Notes under the pieces: model-generated
The model's input: the letters and a program-made list of their open reading frames with translations, nothing else
Database searches by the model: none
What the model was told of the DNA's origin: nothing
Source of the DNA: Paenibacillus algorifonticola
GTDB taxonomy: Bacteria > Bacillota > Bacilli > Paenibacillales > Paenibacillaceae
Reading direction: 5' to 3'
NCBI RefSeq assembly: GCF_000971975.1
Contig: NZ_LAQO01000015.1
Coordinates: 62,001-126,000, forward strand
Length of the DNA: 64,000 nucleotides
Shown here: piece by piece, positions 35,961 through 45,732 of the stretch
How positions within the stretch are numbered: the first letter of the stretch is position 1
How the letters are laid out: the number at the start of each line of letters is the position of its first letter
Translations under genes and position numbers: made by a program

Positions 35961-37631
35961 GTGAAATCTAAAAAGCGTTTCTTAACGGCATTAACCGTTG
36001 CCGTATCGCTGACAGTAATGGCGGGTTGTTCTAATTCCGGAACCAATCAGCCAAGCAGCACCGATACGGGCAGCGCGGCGGCTAGCGGTTCAACCTCGTT
36101 CAATCTGTGGCTTGGATGGACAGCAACAACGAATAATGACAGCTTGGTCCAGAAGTATTGGCGCGAGAAAGAGCCTGGTGTCGATGTTAAGCTGGAAACG
36201 ACACAGGGCGATGCAATGACAGCGCTTAATTTGAAAATTAACACAGGCGGCTTTGAAGACGCGGCTATTTTTGGCCGAAATGAAACGGTTAAGAGCGCCA
36301 TGAACCGTTCTAAACAGCTGATGTCTTTAGAGCAGTATTTCGATATGCCGGATAAGTATCCGGGACTGGCTTCGATTCCGAAGCAGTATCTCGAATTGAT
36401 GAAGGATGCAGATGGACATATATGGTCGATTCCGACATGGTTTGACCAAAACCCCGACGATCCATGGCCAGGCTGGGCATCGCAAGGATGGACAGTCAGA
36501 ACGGATGTGCTGGAAAGCGTTGGCATGACCACAGCTGATTTGGCTACAATAGAAGGGGTAGAGGCGTTTCTGAAAAAAGCGGCTGAGCAAAAGGATGCGT
36601 CAGGCAAATCGCTGCTTCCCCTGTCGTTTCTGATGGATACGAATGATACGCTGAGCTGGAGCGATGAGAACGCCATCCTCACCGCCTATGGCGTAACGAC
36701 GGGCGGCAGAGGAGTGGAGCAAAGAGGCGACGATTTTGTATTCGCTTACGATGATCCGAACTTTAAGGCTGCGTACGAGTGGATGAATAAGATGTACCTC
36801 GCCAAGCTGATTGATCCAGAGGTCGTTACCAATAAAAAAGAACAGTATAATGAAAAGAATAAATCGGGACGTGTCGCCCTGAATGCAGGAAGCTTCTGGA
36901 ATATTCCGACTTCCACATGGGAGACGCTGGACGGTCCTACGGAGCCAGGATGGTTTTATGAAGTGGTTCCTTTCCCTAAAGTTCAAGGCGTAGAGAAGGT
37001 TGGCATCAACCAGGTCGTCAATCCGAATCCGGGTTATGATGTGTATATCAGCTCAAACACAAAAAATCTGGAAGCGATTTTAAAGTTTTTTGACTACACG
37101 CTGCAGCCGAAGCCTGAACAACAGCATGTGATCAATGAAGGACCAGTTGGACTGTACTGGAATTGGGTTGACCAGCCGTTAGGCAAATGGCAGTTCACGG
37201 ATGAAGCCTATAAAACAAGCCGGAATTCGGGTGACGCTGCCCAGAAAGCGAAGGTTACGCCGGAGCTGTATATGGCTGCATCCTACAGTAACGAATGGTA
37301 CCCATGGTGGAATACAGCAGATGGCGGGAAGGCAGGAGCGGCCAAAACGATCCAATTCACAGAGGCCATTGGCAAAATGGGAAGTATCCGCGTTGCCGAG
37401 CCGTATGATTTGATTGAAATGAAGGCTGGCGGTCTATGGGAGAAATATTCACCGGAAATCGAGAATATTCGCAAGGAATATAGAGCCAAGCTGCTGATGG
37501 CCAAAGATAGCGGCCAATTTGAGACGGAATGGACGAAGTTCCAAGAAGCTCTTGAGAAACGCGGCCACTGGAGCGAGGTAAAGCAGGAATGGCTTGCCTC
37601 TTACAATGAGCAAGTAAAAGCGGGCAAATAA
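35961..37631 (+). CDS. Sugar-binding lipoprotein of the ABC importer (LipO type)
   Basis: A 556-residue secreted lipoprotein. The GTG start at 35961 is seven bases after GGGGGAG; an ATG two codons earlier would be only one base from that site. The signal ends in LTVMAGCSNSG with the lipid-carrying Cys. It is followed by a Ser/Thr/Gly-rich linker and two lobes that bind oligosaccharides. Compared with the LipO-like protein at 2663 it retains the Cys. A hairpin directly after it may reduce transcription into the kinase gene. Confidence 0.95.
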   Translation: MKSKKRFLTALTVAVSLTVMAGCSNSGTNQPSSTDTGSAAASGSTSFNLWLGWTATTNNDSLVQKYWREKEPGVDVKLETTQGDAMTALNLKINTGGFEDAAIFGRNETVKSAMNRSKQLMSLEQYFDMPDKYPGLASIPKQYLELMKDADGHIWSIPTWFDQNPDDPWPGWASQGWTVRTDVLESVGMTTADLATIEGVEAFLKKAAEQKDASGKSLLPLSFLMDTNDTLSWSDENAILTAYGVTTGGRGVEQRGDDFVFAYDDPNFKAAYEWMNKMYLAKLIDPEVVTNKKEQYNEKNKSGRVALNAGSFWNIPTSTWETLDGPTEPGWFYEVVPFPKVQGVEKVGINQVVNPNPGYDVYISSNTKNLEAILKFFDYTLQPKPEQQHVINEGPVGLYWNWVDQPLGKWQFTDEAYKTSRNSGDAAQKAKVTPELYMAASYSNEWYPWWNTADGGKAGAAKTIQFTEAIGKMGSIRVAEPYDLIEMKAGGLWEKYSPEIENIRKEYRAKLLMAKDSGQFETEWTKFQEALEKRGHWSEVKQEWLASYNEQVKAGK

Positions 37632-37645
37632 AATGAAAAATTGGC

Positions 37646-37683
37646 GGAGCATCCCTTCCTATTAGGAAGGGGGCTCCCTTTGC
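37646..37683 (+). terminator. Intercistronic hairpin, possible attenuating terminator
   Basis: CCCTTCCT (37653-37660), ATT, AGGAAGGG (37664-37671), with outer GGAG/CTCC pairs and a short CCCTTT. The T-run is weak, so it may only lower expression of the kinase and regulator relative to the binding protein, or protect the upstream message. Confidence 0.6.
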
Positions 37684-37703
37684 GGTTCATGGAGGAGTGG
37701 CAG

Positions 37704-39500
37704 ATGAGGCTGAGACAACGTTTAGAGCAATGGATCATTCGTATGACCCGCTCCATGAGTATGAGGAAGAAAATTGTATTGTTTTATGGTGTCATTGTGT
37801 TTCTTCCGACCGTCCTGCTGGCCATCGGTGCAGGCTATATGACGCTGCATATTGTTCGTGGCAACTATATGCTCACCATTAAAGAGGCGGTTCGCCAGAG
37901 CGCGCAAAGCATTGAATTCCGCAAGCAAAGCTATGATCTGCTTGCTACGCGAACAGCGACTGACGGTGAACTGGTTTCCAGATTGTCGCGAGACTATCAG
38001 GACATTTCCGAACAGTATGCGACCGTTCAATATGTGGATCGAGCTTTCTTATTTACGAGCAAATATTTGCCCGGAATCGAAAATTTCAGAATTTACCACA
38101 CGAACGACACGCTTGTGCAGGACGGCGGGCTTCTGTGGAAACCGGGGAAGCAGCGTACTCTTTCGGGCCTAATCGAACAGGATTGGTATGAAGGGAGACT
38201 TCGCTCGCCAGATAACCTAGCTTGGACTAATGCTTTGGACGATAAAACCCGGCTGGTTGTTTCTCACAAAATTTTAAACCCGTACGGGGACGTCTATGGG
38301 ATCGTCTATCTACGGCTTAATTATAATGAAGTGTTTGCTGAATCGTTCGATCATCCGTTTGACGGTGCGGGGGAAATGTTCATCGTAGACAGCGATGAGC
38401 AGATTATTGCCTCATCAGAGTCCAATGAGATCGGCAGCCGCTTGTCCGAATCCTCTTTAAGCGAGTATTGGAGCAGTCCGGAAGGAACGGCGGTAACCGT
38501 TGATGGCATGGTGTTAATCAGGCAGAAAATCAAATCAGGTTGGACGGTTGCCGCGCTTGTACATCTTGATCGGCTGGAGGAGCAGTCCAAACGAATTTTC
38601 TACTATATAGTTGGCGGAATCGCTTTTTTTCTCTTACTGTCCACTTTCCTTATTATGGTCGTGCTCAAAAACGTCATCTGGCGGATACGCAAGCTAGGAA
38701 CCCGCATGATGGATATTTCCGAAGGCTATTTTGAAGCGACGGTGAGGAACCGGGACAGCGATGAGCTGGGTGAGCTAGAGGTTCTGTTTAATTCCATGTC
38801 TGGACGCCTCAGAAAGCTGGTGGAAGAGCATGCAGAGGTTATTTTAAAAGAACGCGAGCAGTCCTTCAAAGCGCTGCAGGCACAGATCAATCCGCATTTT
38901 ATTTATAATTCTTTAAGTCTGATCCGCTGGCGTGCCATGGACGTGAAGGATGAGATCCAAATTCGGACAATCGATGCTCTGACAACCTTTTATCGGCTTG
39001 CACTCAATAACCGCGTTAATGTGACTCGAATTCGTGATGAGCTTGAGCATCTAAAGGCTTATGTCGAAATCCAGCAGCTGCGTTATCCCGATCAAGTGCT
39101 CGTAGAATGGCAGGTGGAGGCTGATGTTCTTGATTTGTATACGATTAAGCTCATTTTGCAGCCCATTGTGGAAAACTGCTATTTGCATGGCGGTATTACA
39201 ACAAGAAAGGGTGCCTTTATACAGATCATGATTAGCAAAACCGAGGATGCCATTCAGTTCCAGATTTTTGATAATGGGAAGGGCATCGAGCGCGAGAAGC
39301 TGGAGCTCATAAAGACGGGCAGCTATATCGGTACCAAAAACGGATTCGGAATGAACAATATACGCGATCGGCTGGCGTTATATTTCGGCCAAGAAGGGCG
39401 TTTTGAAATAGACAGCATGGAAAATGAGTGGACGGCTGTGACCATTCATATTCCCATATGCAAGGAAGCTCCTGAAATTAAAAAGGGGGATGGAGCATGA
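37704..39500 (+). CDS. YesM-type sensor histidine kinase of the second sugar system
   Basis: A 598-residue membrane kinase; the ATG at 37704 is six bases after GGAGGAG. One helix near residue 25-45, an extracellular Cache-like sensor to about 300, a second helix, HAMP (LGTRMMDISEGYF), then INPHFIYNSLSLIRW with the phospho-accepting His, QPIVENCYLHGG and FDNGKGIERE, and a G2 box GFGMNNIRDRL. It senses an extracellular sugar, or the loaded binding protein, and phosphorylates the regulator whose ATG overlaps its stop (ATGA). Confidence 0.95.
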   Translation: MRLRQRLEQWIIRMTRSMSMRKKIVLFYGVIVFLPTVLLAIGAGYMTLHIVRGNYMLTIKEAVRQSAQSIEFRKQSYDLLATRTATDGELVSRLSRDYQDISEQYATVQYVDRAFLFTSKYLPGIENFRIYHTNDTLVQDGGLLWKPGKQRTLSGLIEQDWYEGRLRSPDNLAWTNALDDKTRLVVSHKILNPYGDVYGIVYLRLNYNEVFAESFDHPFDGAGEMFIVDSDEQIIASSESNEIGSRLSESSLSEYWSSPEGTAVTVDGMVLIRQKIKSGWTVAALVHLDRLEEQSKRIFYYIVGGIAFFLLLSTFLIMVVLKNVIWRIRKLGTRMMDISEGYFEATVRNRDSDELGELEVLFNSMSGRLRKLVEEHAEVILKEREQSFKALQAQINPHFIYNSLSLIRWRAMDVKDEIQIRTIDALTTFYRLALNNRVNVTRIRDELEHLKAYVEIQQLRYPDQVLVEWQVEADVLDLYTIKLILQPIVENCYLHGGITTRKGAFIQIMISKTEDAIQFQIFDNGKGIEREKLELIKTGSYIGTKNGFGMNNIRDRLALYFGQEGRFEIDSMENEWTAVTIHIPICKEAPEIKKGDGA

Positions 39501-41110
39501 TGCAAGCACTGATCGTCGATGACGAGCCGATGCAGATTCAGGGACTAGTCCGTCATATTGACTGGGAAGCGCTAGGGTATGAGCAGCCACTGACCGCTCA
39601 ATCGGGTGAGGAGGCCATGGCCATACTGGCAGCCACTCATGTGGATGTGTTGATCACGGACGTGTCGATGCCAGGGATGACAGGCATTGAACTGCTGGCC
39701 AAGTGCAAGTCGGACTATCCGAAACTACAGGCTATGCAAACGGTGATGATAAGCGGTTACGACGAATTCGAATTTGTCCAGGAAGCGATTCATCTGGGGG
39801 CGAAGGCCTATGTTCTCAAGCCGATTAAGACGGATGAACTGGAAGCGAAGCTTGCGGCATTTCGGGATTCGCTTGAAAAGAAGAACCACATTGAGCAGGA
39901 GACGAGCAAGCTCAGAGAGAAAATGACAGAAAGCTATGAAGTTCTGCAGGAGCATTACGTCAAGGATCTGATAGAAGGGTCGATTCAGAGTGACGAGCTG
40001 CTAGAATCCTGGTGCCGCCTGCTCGATTTGCCGTCAGAGAATTGGCAAGCCACGCTGTTCCTGTTCGGCTATGACCGTCTGTTTTTGTCCAATCCGCACG
40101 ATGCCAAGGAGCGAATTATGCTCAGCGAAGGGCTCATAAAATGTGTCAAAATGGGCCTGTCCGAGTTTGCGGGCACGTATATCGGAAAAACAGGGGCGGA
40201 CGAGGTGGCGGTCATTCTATTGAATGCCTCTCCTGCTGACCGTGTGAAGCTGGAGAAGCAGCTTTCTTTTATCCAGGATATTCTCAAGGAGCAGTACAAC
40301 GCTTCCGTTACAGTCGGAGTCAGTAGGGAATGCCAGACTTGGTCAGAGATTCCGCTGTTATATAAAGAAATAAAGCATATGATGGCGAGCGCCAGAATGG
40401 CCGGATACGGGCAAATTTTGTATTTCGACCACGTTGAGATGAACGAATACCATGATTTTCGGTTGTACGAAGAATATTTTCCCGAGATCTTAAAGCTGCT
40501 CGATAGCGGGGAGAGTGAGAAAGCCGTCGTCTATTTCAACCATGCGTACGAAATGCTGCTTGCACAGAAGCCCGTATCCTTCTCCTATGTACAGGCGTTT
40601 GGCATGGGGTTAATCAGTGAACTGATCCGCAAATTGAAGCGAACGAAGGAAACGGATGCCGAAATGAACATTCTCATGTGGCAGAGGATGATTGACTGTA
40701 CAGATGTGGAGGAAATAAGAACGGTCGTAATGGCATTTCTCGCCCAGTATATCCAGTTGAAGCAGAAGGAGCAGACCGTTCAGCAGCACAACCTGATCCA
40801 GAGGGTAGCCCGCTATCTTGAGGAGCATCTGGAGGCTAACGTAACGGTGAAGCAGCTTGCTGAGCAGTTTCATCTGAACTCCAGCTATTTGAGCGTGCTA
40901 TTCAAAAAAGAAATGGGCAGAACGATATCTGATTTTGTCCAAGAGGCGCGTATGAACAAGGCCAAGGAGCTGCTCCGGGACCCGAACATCAAGGTATACG
41001 AAGTGTCGGAGCAGGTTGGATTTCAAACGGCGGCCTACTTCACGTTTTTATTCAAGAAGCTGACTGGAACGACCCCGCAGGAATTCAGAGATTATTATTA
41101 TGAGGAGTGA
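39497..41110 (+). CDS. Response regulator, receiver plus AraC HTH, second sugar system
   Basis: A 537-residue YesN-like regulator. Receiver at 1-120: IVDDEPMQ, VLITDVSMPGMTG with the phosphorylated Asp, ISGYDEFE and LKPIKTDEL. A linker with a coiled-coil stretch follows. The AraC HTH is at 430-537 (NVTVKQLAEQFHLNSSYLSV and YEVSEQVGFQTAAYFTFLFK). It overlaps the kinase by four bases, and the GH2 gene's ribosome site lies in its last codons. It should activate the permease promoter of this operon. Confidence 0.95.
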   Translation: MMQALIVDDEPMQIQGLVRHIDWEALGYEQPLTAQSGEEAMAILAATHVDVLITDVSMPGMTGIELLAKCKSDYPKLQAMQTVMISGYDEFEFVQEAIHLGAKAYVLKPIKTDELEAKLAAFRDSLEKKNHIEQETSKLREKMTESYEVLQEHYVKDLIEGSIQSDELLESWCRLLDLPSENWQATLFLFGYDRLFLSNPHDAKERIMLSEGLIKCVKMGLSEFAGTYIGKTGADEVAVILLNASPADRVKLEKQLSFIQDILKEQYNASVTVGVSRECQTWSEIPLLYKEIKHMMASARMAGYGQILYFDHVEMNEYHDFRLYEEYFPEILKLLDSGESEKAVVYFNHAYEMLLAQKPVSFSYVQAFGMGLISELIRKLKRTKETDAEMNILMWQRMIDCTDVEEIRTVVMAFLAQYIQLKQKEQTVQQHNLIQRVARYLEEHLEANVTVKQLAEQFHLNSSYLSVLFKKEMGRTISDFVQEARMNKAKELLRDPNIKVYEVSEQVGFQTAAYFTFLFKKLTGTTPQEFRDYYYEE

Positions 41111-41114
41111 TATT

Positions 41115-43922
41115 TTGCTGACCAAAATGAACCTAGAGGGCGAATGGAAGCTGCAGCTGGATGAGGGCAAGAGCGGCTTGTCGCTGCCGTTTACAGATTC
41201 CATTACGCTGCCCGGAACGACATCATACGCCCGTAAAGGGCCGAGAAATGAAGCGAAATTAGTAGGGGCCTTGACCGATGAGTATTCGTTCGAAGGCTAT
41301 GCTTGGTATTCGAAAGAGATAGACATTCCTGATGCGCTTGCTGGAAAAGCTTGTTTTCTCTATTTGGAAAGAACGAGAATGACGACGGTATGGGTGGGCG
41401 GCCGCGAGGTCGGCTCGCGAGATAGCTTGAACACGCCACATCTTTACGAATTGACGGGACTGCTTCAGAGCGGCCCACAGACGATTACCGTCCGTGTCGA
41501 CAATACGGATTATCCAACGAAGGGAGGCCATATGACTTCTCCTGATACACAGACAAATTGGAACGGGATTACAGGCAGCATCGAGCTTCAATTCTATAGC
41601 GAAGCGTACCTGACCGATATCCAGCTCTATCCGAATTTGTCCGCGCGCTCTGTGAAAATAGAAGCCAATCTGCAAGGAGAGCTCAAGGGCAGCATAGCCA
41701 TATCAGCAGCCAGTTGGAACGCTGAAACCGTGCATACGGTGGCGGAGGAGGAGTACAGCCTCACCTCGCGTGATATTTCTATTGAATATTCACTTGGTCA
41801 TGACGCGCTGCTATGGAGCGAAGCTAATCCCCATTTGTATATGGTGAGCATTTGTGTGAAAGATGAGACAGGCGAGATCGTTGACCAGCACGAGCTGTCC
41901 TTCGGCCTGCGGGAATTTAAGACGGACAGAGATAAATTTACAATCAACGGTGACAGAACCTATCTGCGCGGCAAGCATGATGGATTGATTTTTCCTCTGA
42001 CTGGATACGCTCCGACCGATGTCGAGGAATGGCTTCGCATTCTCGGTATTTCCAAATCCTACGGCATAAATCATTATCGTTTTCATACTTGTTGTCCGCC
42101 TGAAGCCGCGTTTACCGCAGCGGACATGCTAGGTATTTACATGGAACCGGAGCTGCCTTTCTGGGGGACGATCACCGAAGCAGCGGATGAGCGCCATAAT
42201 CAAGCGGAGCAGGACTATTTGATCAGCGAGGGTTATGCCATCCTGAAGGCATTCGGCAATCATCCGTCCTTTGTCATGATGTCGCTGGGCAATGAGCTGT
42301 GGGGCAGCAGAGCCAAAATCGATTCGATTTTGAAAGCCTATAAAGCGTTCGACAGCAGGCATCTGTATACACAGGGCTCCAATAACCATCAATTTTCGCC
42401 TGCTGTTCTTGAACATGACGATTTCTTCTGCGGGGTGCGTTTCTCGAAGGATCGGCTGTTTAGAGGCTCTTATGCGATGTGCGATGCGCCGCTGGGCCAT
42501 GTTCAGACCGATCTTCCAGGAACGTTAAAGGATTATGACGATCAGATTGTGCCGCCAGATTTTCATCGCAACGAGGGCACGTCTGGAGAAGCTGGAGGCG
42601 TCATTCAAATTCAGTACGGAACGGAAGCAAAGGCCGTACAGCTCGGCGACGCCTCGGAGGAATGGATTCCCCATATTCCAGTCGTGTCTCATGAGATTGG
42701 ACAGTATGCGACGTATCCGAATTATAGTGAGATAGAGAAGTATGCAGGCCCGCTGAAAGCTGAAAATTTCATTATTTTTCAGGAGCGTCTAAAGGAGAAA
42801 GGGCTAGATCATTTGGCCGCCAAATATTTTGAGAGCTCGGGGCAGCTGGCAGTGGCCTGTTATAAGGAAGAGCTGGAAGCCGCTTTTCGTTCCAGAAAGC
42901 TCGCAGGTTTTCAATTGCTCGATCTTCAGGATTTCAGCGGACAAGGAACAGCGCTAGTGGGCATACTTGATGCCTTTATGGATTCCAAAGGGCTGATTAC
43001 GCCTGAAGAATGGCGTACCTTCTGCAGTGATGCCGTCCTTATGGCGAGGTTCCCCAAATACAACTATACGTCGCATGAACGCTTCGAGGCTCATGTGGAA
43101 TTATGCTCGTATAGAAATCAACTGCCTGGATTGATCAAGCTTGAGTGGGAGCTGGCTGATGGCCATGTGACACTGGTGGCCGGTACGGCTGAGGTAGCGC
43201 TGACGGAGGAGCAGAATTATACTGATATTTGCGATCTGGTCATCGATATGCCCGCTGTCGACGCGATGACCAAAGCCGTGCTTTCCCTGCGAATTTTGGA
43301 AACGGATATCCGAAAGTCATACGATCTCTGGATTTATCCGCAGCATGTTGAAGCGAATCTGTCTAAAGTCCATCGTTTTGAGTCGCTTTCGGCCGAGGCT
43401 ATCGCTTTATTGGAGCAAGGAGAGAAGGTATGGCTAATGCCGAATCCGGAATGTATTAACCATGCAATCGAAGGCTTCTATAGTACGGACTTCTGGTGCT
43501 ATCCGATGTTCCGCTCCATCTCGGAGAGCATGAACCGTCCGGTTCCCGTCGGCACGATGGGGCTTCTCATAGACAACAGCCATCCTGTCTTCCGGGATTT
43601 TCCCTGCGAGCCGCATTCTACTTATCCTTGGTGGAGCATTGTCTCTCATTCAAAGTCAATCATTATGGACGGAACGAGCAGGGAATGGAGCCCTATCGTA
43701 CAGACCATCGACAATTTTGAGCGCAACCACAAATTAGGCTTTCTGTTCGAGTGCCGCGTAGGAAAAGGGAAGCTGCTTATTTGTTCGCTCGACGCGGATA
43801 AAGCTCTAGAAACACCGGAAGGAAAACAATTTCTGTCCAGTGTGATTAAATATATGGAATCTGATCAGTTCAAGCCCCAGTACGAAGCCAGCGTTTCAGA
43901 GCTGCTGGAGCTTATTCAATAA
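41115..43922 (+). CDS. Cytoplasmic GH2-type glycoside hydrolase
   Basis: No signal peptide. I prefer the TTG at 41115 (MLTKMNLEGEWKLQLDEG) because GAGGAG lies seven bases upstream within the end of the regulator gene; an ATG at 41100 is the alternative. The 935 residues contain the GH2 jelly-roll sugar-binding domain (LPGTTSYARKGP), the Ig-like domain (LSFGLREFKTDRDKFTINGD), and the barrel with SLGNELWG, whose Glu394 matches the acid/base, and PVVSHEIGQYATYP, whose Glu527 matches the nucleophile. The C-terminal 250 residues are extra. It probably cleaves the imported oligosaccharide; galactoside, glucuronide or other specificity cannot be read from the sequence. Confidence 0.88.
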   Translation: MLTKMNLEGEWKLQLDEGKSGLSLPFTDSITLPGTTSYARKGPRNEAKLVGALTDEYSFEGYAWYSKEIDIPDALAGKACFLYLERTRMTTVWVGGREVGSRDSLNTPHLYELTGLLQSGPQTITVRVDNTDYPTKGGHMTSPDTQTNWNGITGSIELQFYSEAYLTDIQLYPNLSARSVKIEANLQGELKGSIAISAASWNAETVHTVAEEEYSLTSRDISIEYSLGHDALLWSEANPHLYMVSICVKDETGEIVDQHELSFGLREFKTDRDKFTINGDRTYLRGKHDGLIFPLTGYAPTDVEEWLRILGISKSYGINHYRFHTCCPPEAAFTAADMLGIYMEPELPFWGTITEAADERHNQAEQDYLISEGYAILKAFGNHPSFVMMSLGNELWGSRAKIDSILKAYKAFDSRHLYTQGSNNHQFSPAVLEHDDFFCGVRFSKDRLFRGSYAMCDAPLGHVQTDLPGTLKDYDDQIVPPDFHRNEGTSGEAGGVIQIQYGTEAKAVQLGDASEEWIPHIPVVSHEIGQYATYPNYSEIEKYAGPLKAENFIIFQERLKEKGLDHLAAKYFESSGQLAVACYKEELEAAFRSRKLAGFQLLDLQDFSGQGTALVGILDAFMDSKGLITPEEWRTFCSDAVLMARFPKYNYTSHERFEAHVELCSYRNQLPGLIKLEWELADGHVTLVAGTAEVALTEEQNYTDICDLVIDMPAVDAMTKAVLSLRILETDIRKSYDLWIYPQHVEANLSKVHRFESLSAEAIALLEQGEKVWLMPNPECINHAIEGFYSTDFWCYPMFRSISESMNRPVPVGTMGLLIDNSHPVFRDFPCEPHSTYPWWSIVSHSKSIIMDGTSREWSPIVQTIDNFERNHKLGFLFECRVGKGKLLICSLDADKALETPEGKQFLSSVIKYMESDQFKPQYEASVSELLELIQ

Positions 43923-44011
43923 GTCGGCCGCCTTTTTCAGTTAACGGGAAAGTACTGTTCAATGCAAACAGATGAAGAGCACTCAACTGGAAAAATAGCT
44001 CTGCAATGGTT

Positions 44012-44050
44012 AACCGCTTGCGTTCTCGGGAATCGCAAGCGGTTATTTTT
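44012..44050 (+). terminator. Terminator of the GH2 operon
   Basis: AACCGCTTGCG (44012-44022) and CGCAAGCGGTT (44034-44044) form a perfect 11-bp stem with T-rich tail ATTTTTC. A diverged copy of this hairpin is at 49717-49751. Confidence 0.85.
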
Positions 44051-44051
44051 C

Positions 44052-44660
44052 TTACCCGCGAAGACCGTCGCACAGGATCGACACGACGCGGTCCGGAAAA
44101 CTCCCGCCGTCCCCGGCTGCCTGCAGGATGCCGCTAAGCAGCATTTTGATATCCTCAAGGCGAGCATCAGCCCGAACGGAGCCGCTTTGCTTTGCACGGG
44201 CGAGCAGATTGTCGATTCCTTGCCAAAAATCCCTCGCAACCTCCGAACGTCCAGCTTCTATATTCAGACTGCTGACAAGGGCGTCGGTGATCGCCTTGTT
44301 TGCAATTCCCTCGCGTATAATGGTTGCAAAATAATGAAAGAACGCTTCGCCCGGATTGTCGTGGTAAAGCAGTTGATTTGCTTCTTCCATAAGCCGCGCC
44401 TTGTGGCTGACAATGACGGCTCCAAACAAATCTTCCTTGGTCGGGAAATGCCGATAGACGGTTCCCACGCCTACACCAGCACGCCTTGCGATTTCATCCA
44501 TCGAGACGGCGATGCCTTCGGTCGTAAAAACCCTATGGGCGACATCGAGCAGCTTATCCCGATTCTTTTTGGCATCTGCACGCAATGCCTTCTCGGGAGG
44601 CGTGGCAACGAAGGACACCGTAGTGTCAACGTCTCCCGCTGAAATATTCTTTTTAGACAT
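44052..44660 (-). CDS. TetR-family repressor
   Basis: A 202-residue repressor. The TetR HTH lies at residues 33-80 (VAHRVFTTEGIAVSMDEIAR and VGVGTVYRHFPTKEDLF), the helical effector domain fills the rest. It is divergent from the isochorismatase-like gene; the intervening region has one perfect 18-bp palindrome between the -35 and -10 boxes and a second, weaker copy, a standard TetR arrangement. A decayed partial duplicate of its 3' half is at 49712-49968. Confidence 0.95.
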   Translation of the reverse strand: MSKKNISAGDVDTTVSFVATPPEKALRADAKKNRDKLLDVAHRVFTTEGIAVSMDEIARRAGVGVGTVYRHFPTKEDLFGAVIVSHKARLMEEANQLLYHDNPGEAFFHYFATIIREGIANKAITDALVSSLNIEAGRSEVARDFWQGIDNLLARAKQSGSVRADARLEDIKMLLSGILQAAGDGGSFPDRVVSILCDGLRG

Positions 44661-44705
44661 TTTGGAATAACACCTCTTTATAAATATTACATCACTAGCG
44701 ATTCA

Positions 44706-44758
44706 TTGACAAACGGAGAATGTTCTCCGTATAATTATAAACGGAATAAGTTCTCCGT
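44706..44758 (+). promoter_or_regulatory. Promoter with two TetR operators
   Basis: TTGACA (44706-44711), 18-base spacer, TATAAT (44730-44735). Operator 1, ACGGAGAATGTTCTCCGT (44713-44730), is a perfect palindrome filling the spacer. Operator 2 (44741-44758) has a perfect right half TTCTCCGT and a weaker left half, 28 bases downstream centre to centre. Confidence 0.85.
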
Positions 44759-44823
44759 TTATGGCGTGGAGGCGATTTGCGAACGATGCAAGTGGACACT
44801 AGATGAAAAGGAGATTAAAACAT

Positions 44824-45393
44824 ATGCAAAATTCACCGAGCAAAAGCGCGCTGTTAGTCATGGATATGCAAAACAGCGTTGTGTCGCGGTTCGTAGCTGG
44901 CGAGGAGGCACTGCTTCCGTTCCAAAAAGCTATTGAAGCCGCTCGTAGTCACGCTATTCCCGTTATTTACGTACGTGTCGCCTTTCGCGCAGGTTATCCC
45001 GAGATTAGTGCCAGAAACAAAATGTTCGGGGGGATTGCCAGTCGGTCCGGAGCCGTGGCGGCTCCAGAAGCGATGATGCAAATTCATGAATCCGTGCAGC
45101 CTCGACAAGGCGAGCCGATTGTGACGAAGGTTCGAGTGAGCGCATTCGCTGGAAGTGACCTTGAGGTCATCCTTCGCTCCCGTCAGATCGACACGCTCAT
45201 TCTCAGCGGTATCGCCACAAGCGGAGTCGTTCTATCGACTTTACGGGAAGCAGCAGATAAAGACTTTGCCATTACAGTGCTTTCCGACGCCTGTATCGAC
45301 GCCGACCCTGAGGTGCATCGCGTTCTAACCGAGAAGGTGTTTCCCCAACAGGCCGAGGTGGTACCTGTCGACGTGTGGTTATCAAGGCTGTGA
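44824..45393 (+). CDS. Isochorismatase-fold protein without the nucleophile Cys
   Basis: A 189-residue protein. The ATG follows AAAGGAG by ten bases. It has the catalytic Asp in LLVMDMQN and the Lys in VTKVRVSAF, but the nucleophile segment reads SGIATSGVVLSTLREAAD, with Val where cysteine hydrolases have Cys. A known subgroup of the family shows this change; its function is unclear. The gene is the main target of the TetR repressor through a promoter with two operators, so it responds to some small molecule. Confidence 0.88.
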   Translation: MQNSPSKSALLVMDMQNSVVSRFVAGEEALLPFQKAIEAARSHAIPVIYVRVAFRAGYPEISARNKMFGGIASRSGAVAAPEAMMQIHESVQPRQGEPIVTKVRVSAFAGSDLEVILRSRQIDTLILSGIATSGVVLSTLREAADKDFAITVLSDACIDADPEVHRVLTEKVFPQQAEVVPVDVWLSRL

Positions 45394-45463
45394 ACCACTC
45401 AATACATGTAGGTGCTAAGATAAGTACATGCCAAATGAAAGGAAGATCGAATTTAACGGTTAA

Positions 45464-45703
45464 GACCGAGAAAATGCTAGGAAACTGACCCGTTTGTTGA
45501 ATCAAGACTTAGAGACGGAGCATGTCAAACGGATTGAACTCCTCAAACAGCTTTTCGGCTCAACAGAGGAAAATATCTATATCGAACCGACGTTTCGCTG
45601 TGATTGAACGAGTCTCCAGGGCGGAGTTTGGAAAGCCTGTAACTCTAACAATGTTGTCGTAGGTGGCAATCCTGCAAAAGTCATTAAAAACATAGACATT
45701 TAA
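45464..45703 (+). pseudogene. Maltose/galactoside O-acetyltransferase with a large internal deletion
   Basis: The frame reads DRENARKLTRLLNQ, then KRIELLKQLFGSTEENIYIE and PTFRCD followed by TGA, and in the same frame about 13 codons later NNVVVGGNPAKVIKNIDI and a stop. These are the N-terminal third and the last 18 residues of Maa/LacA-type hexapeptide acetyltransferases. About 110 residues of the left-handed beta helix are missing. Confidence 0.82.
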
Positions 45704-45732
45704 GCAGTTCCTCAAAGAAAACCACTCCATTT

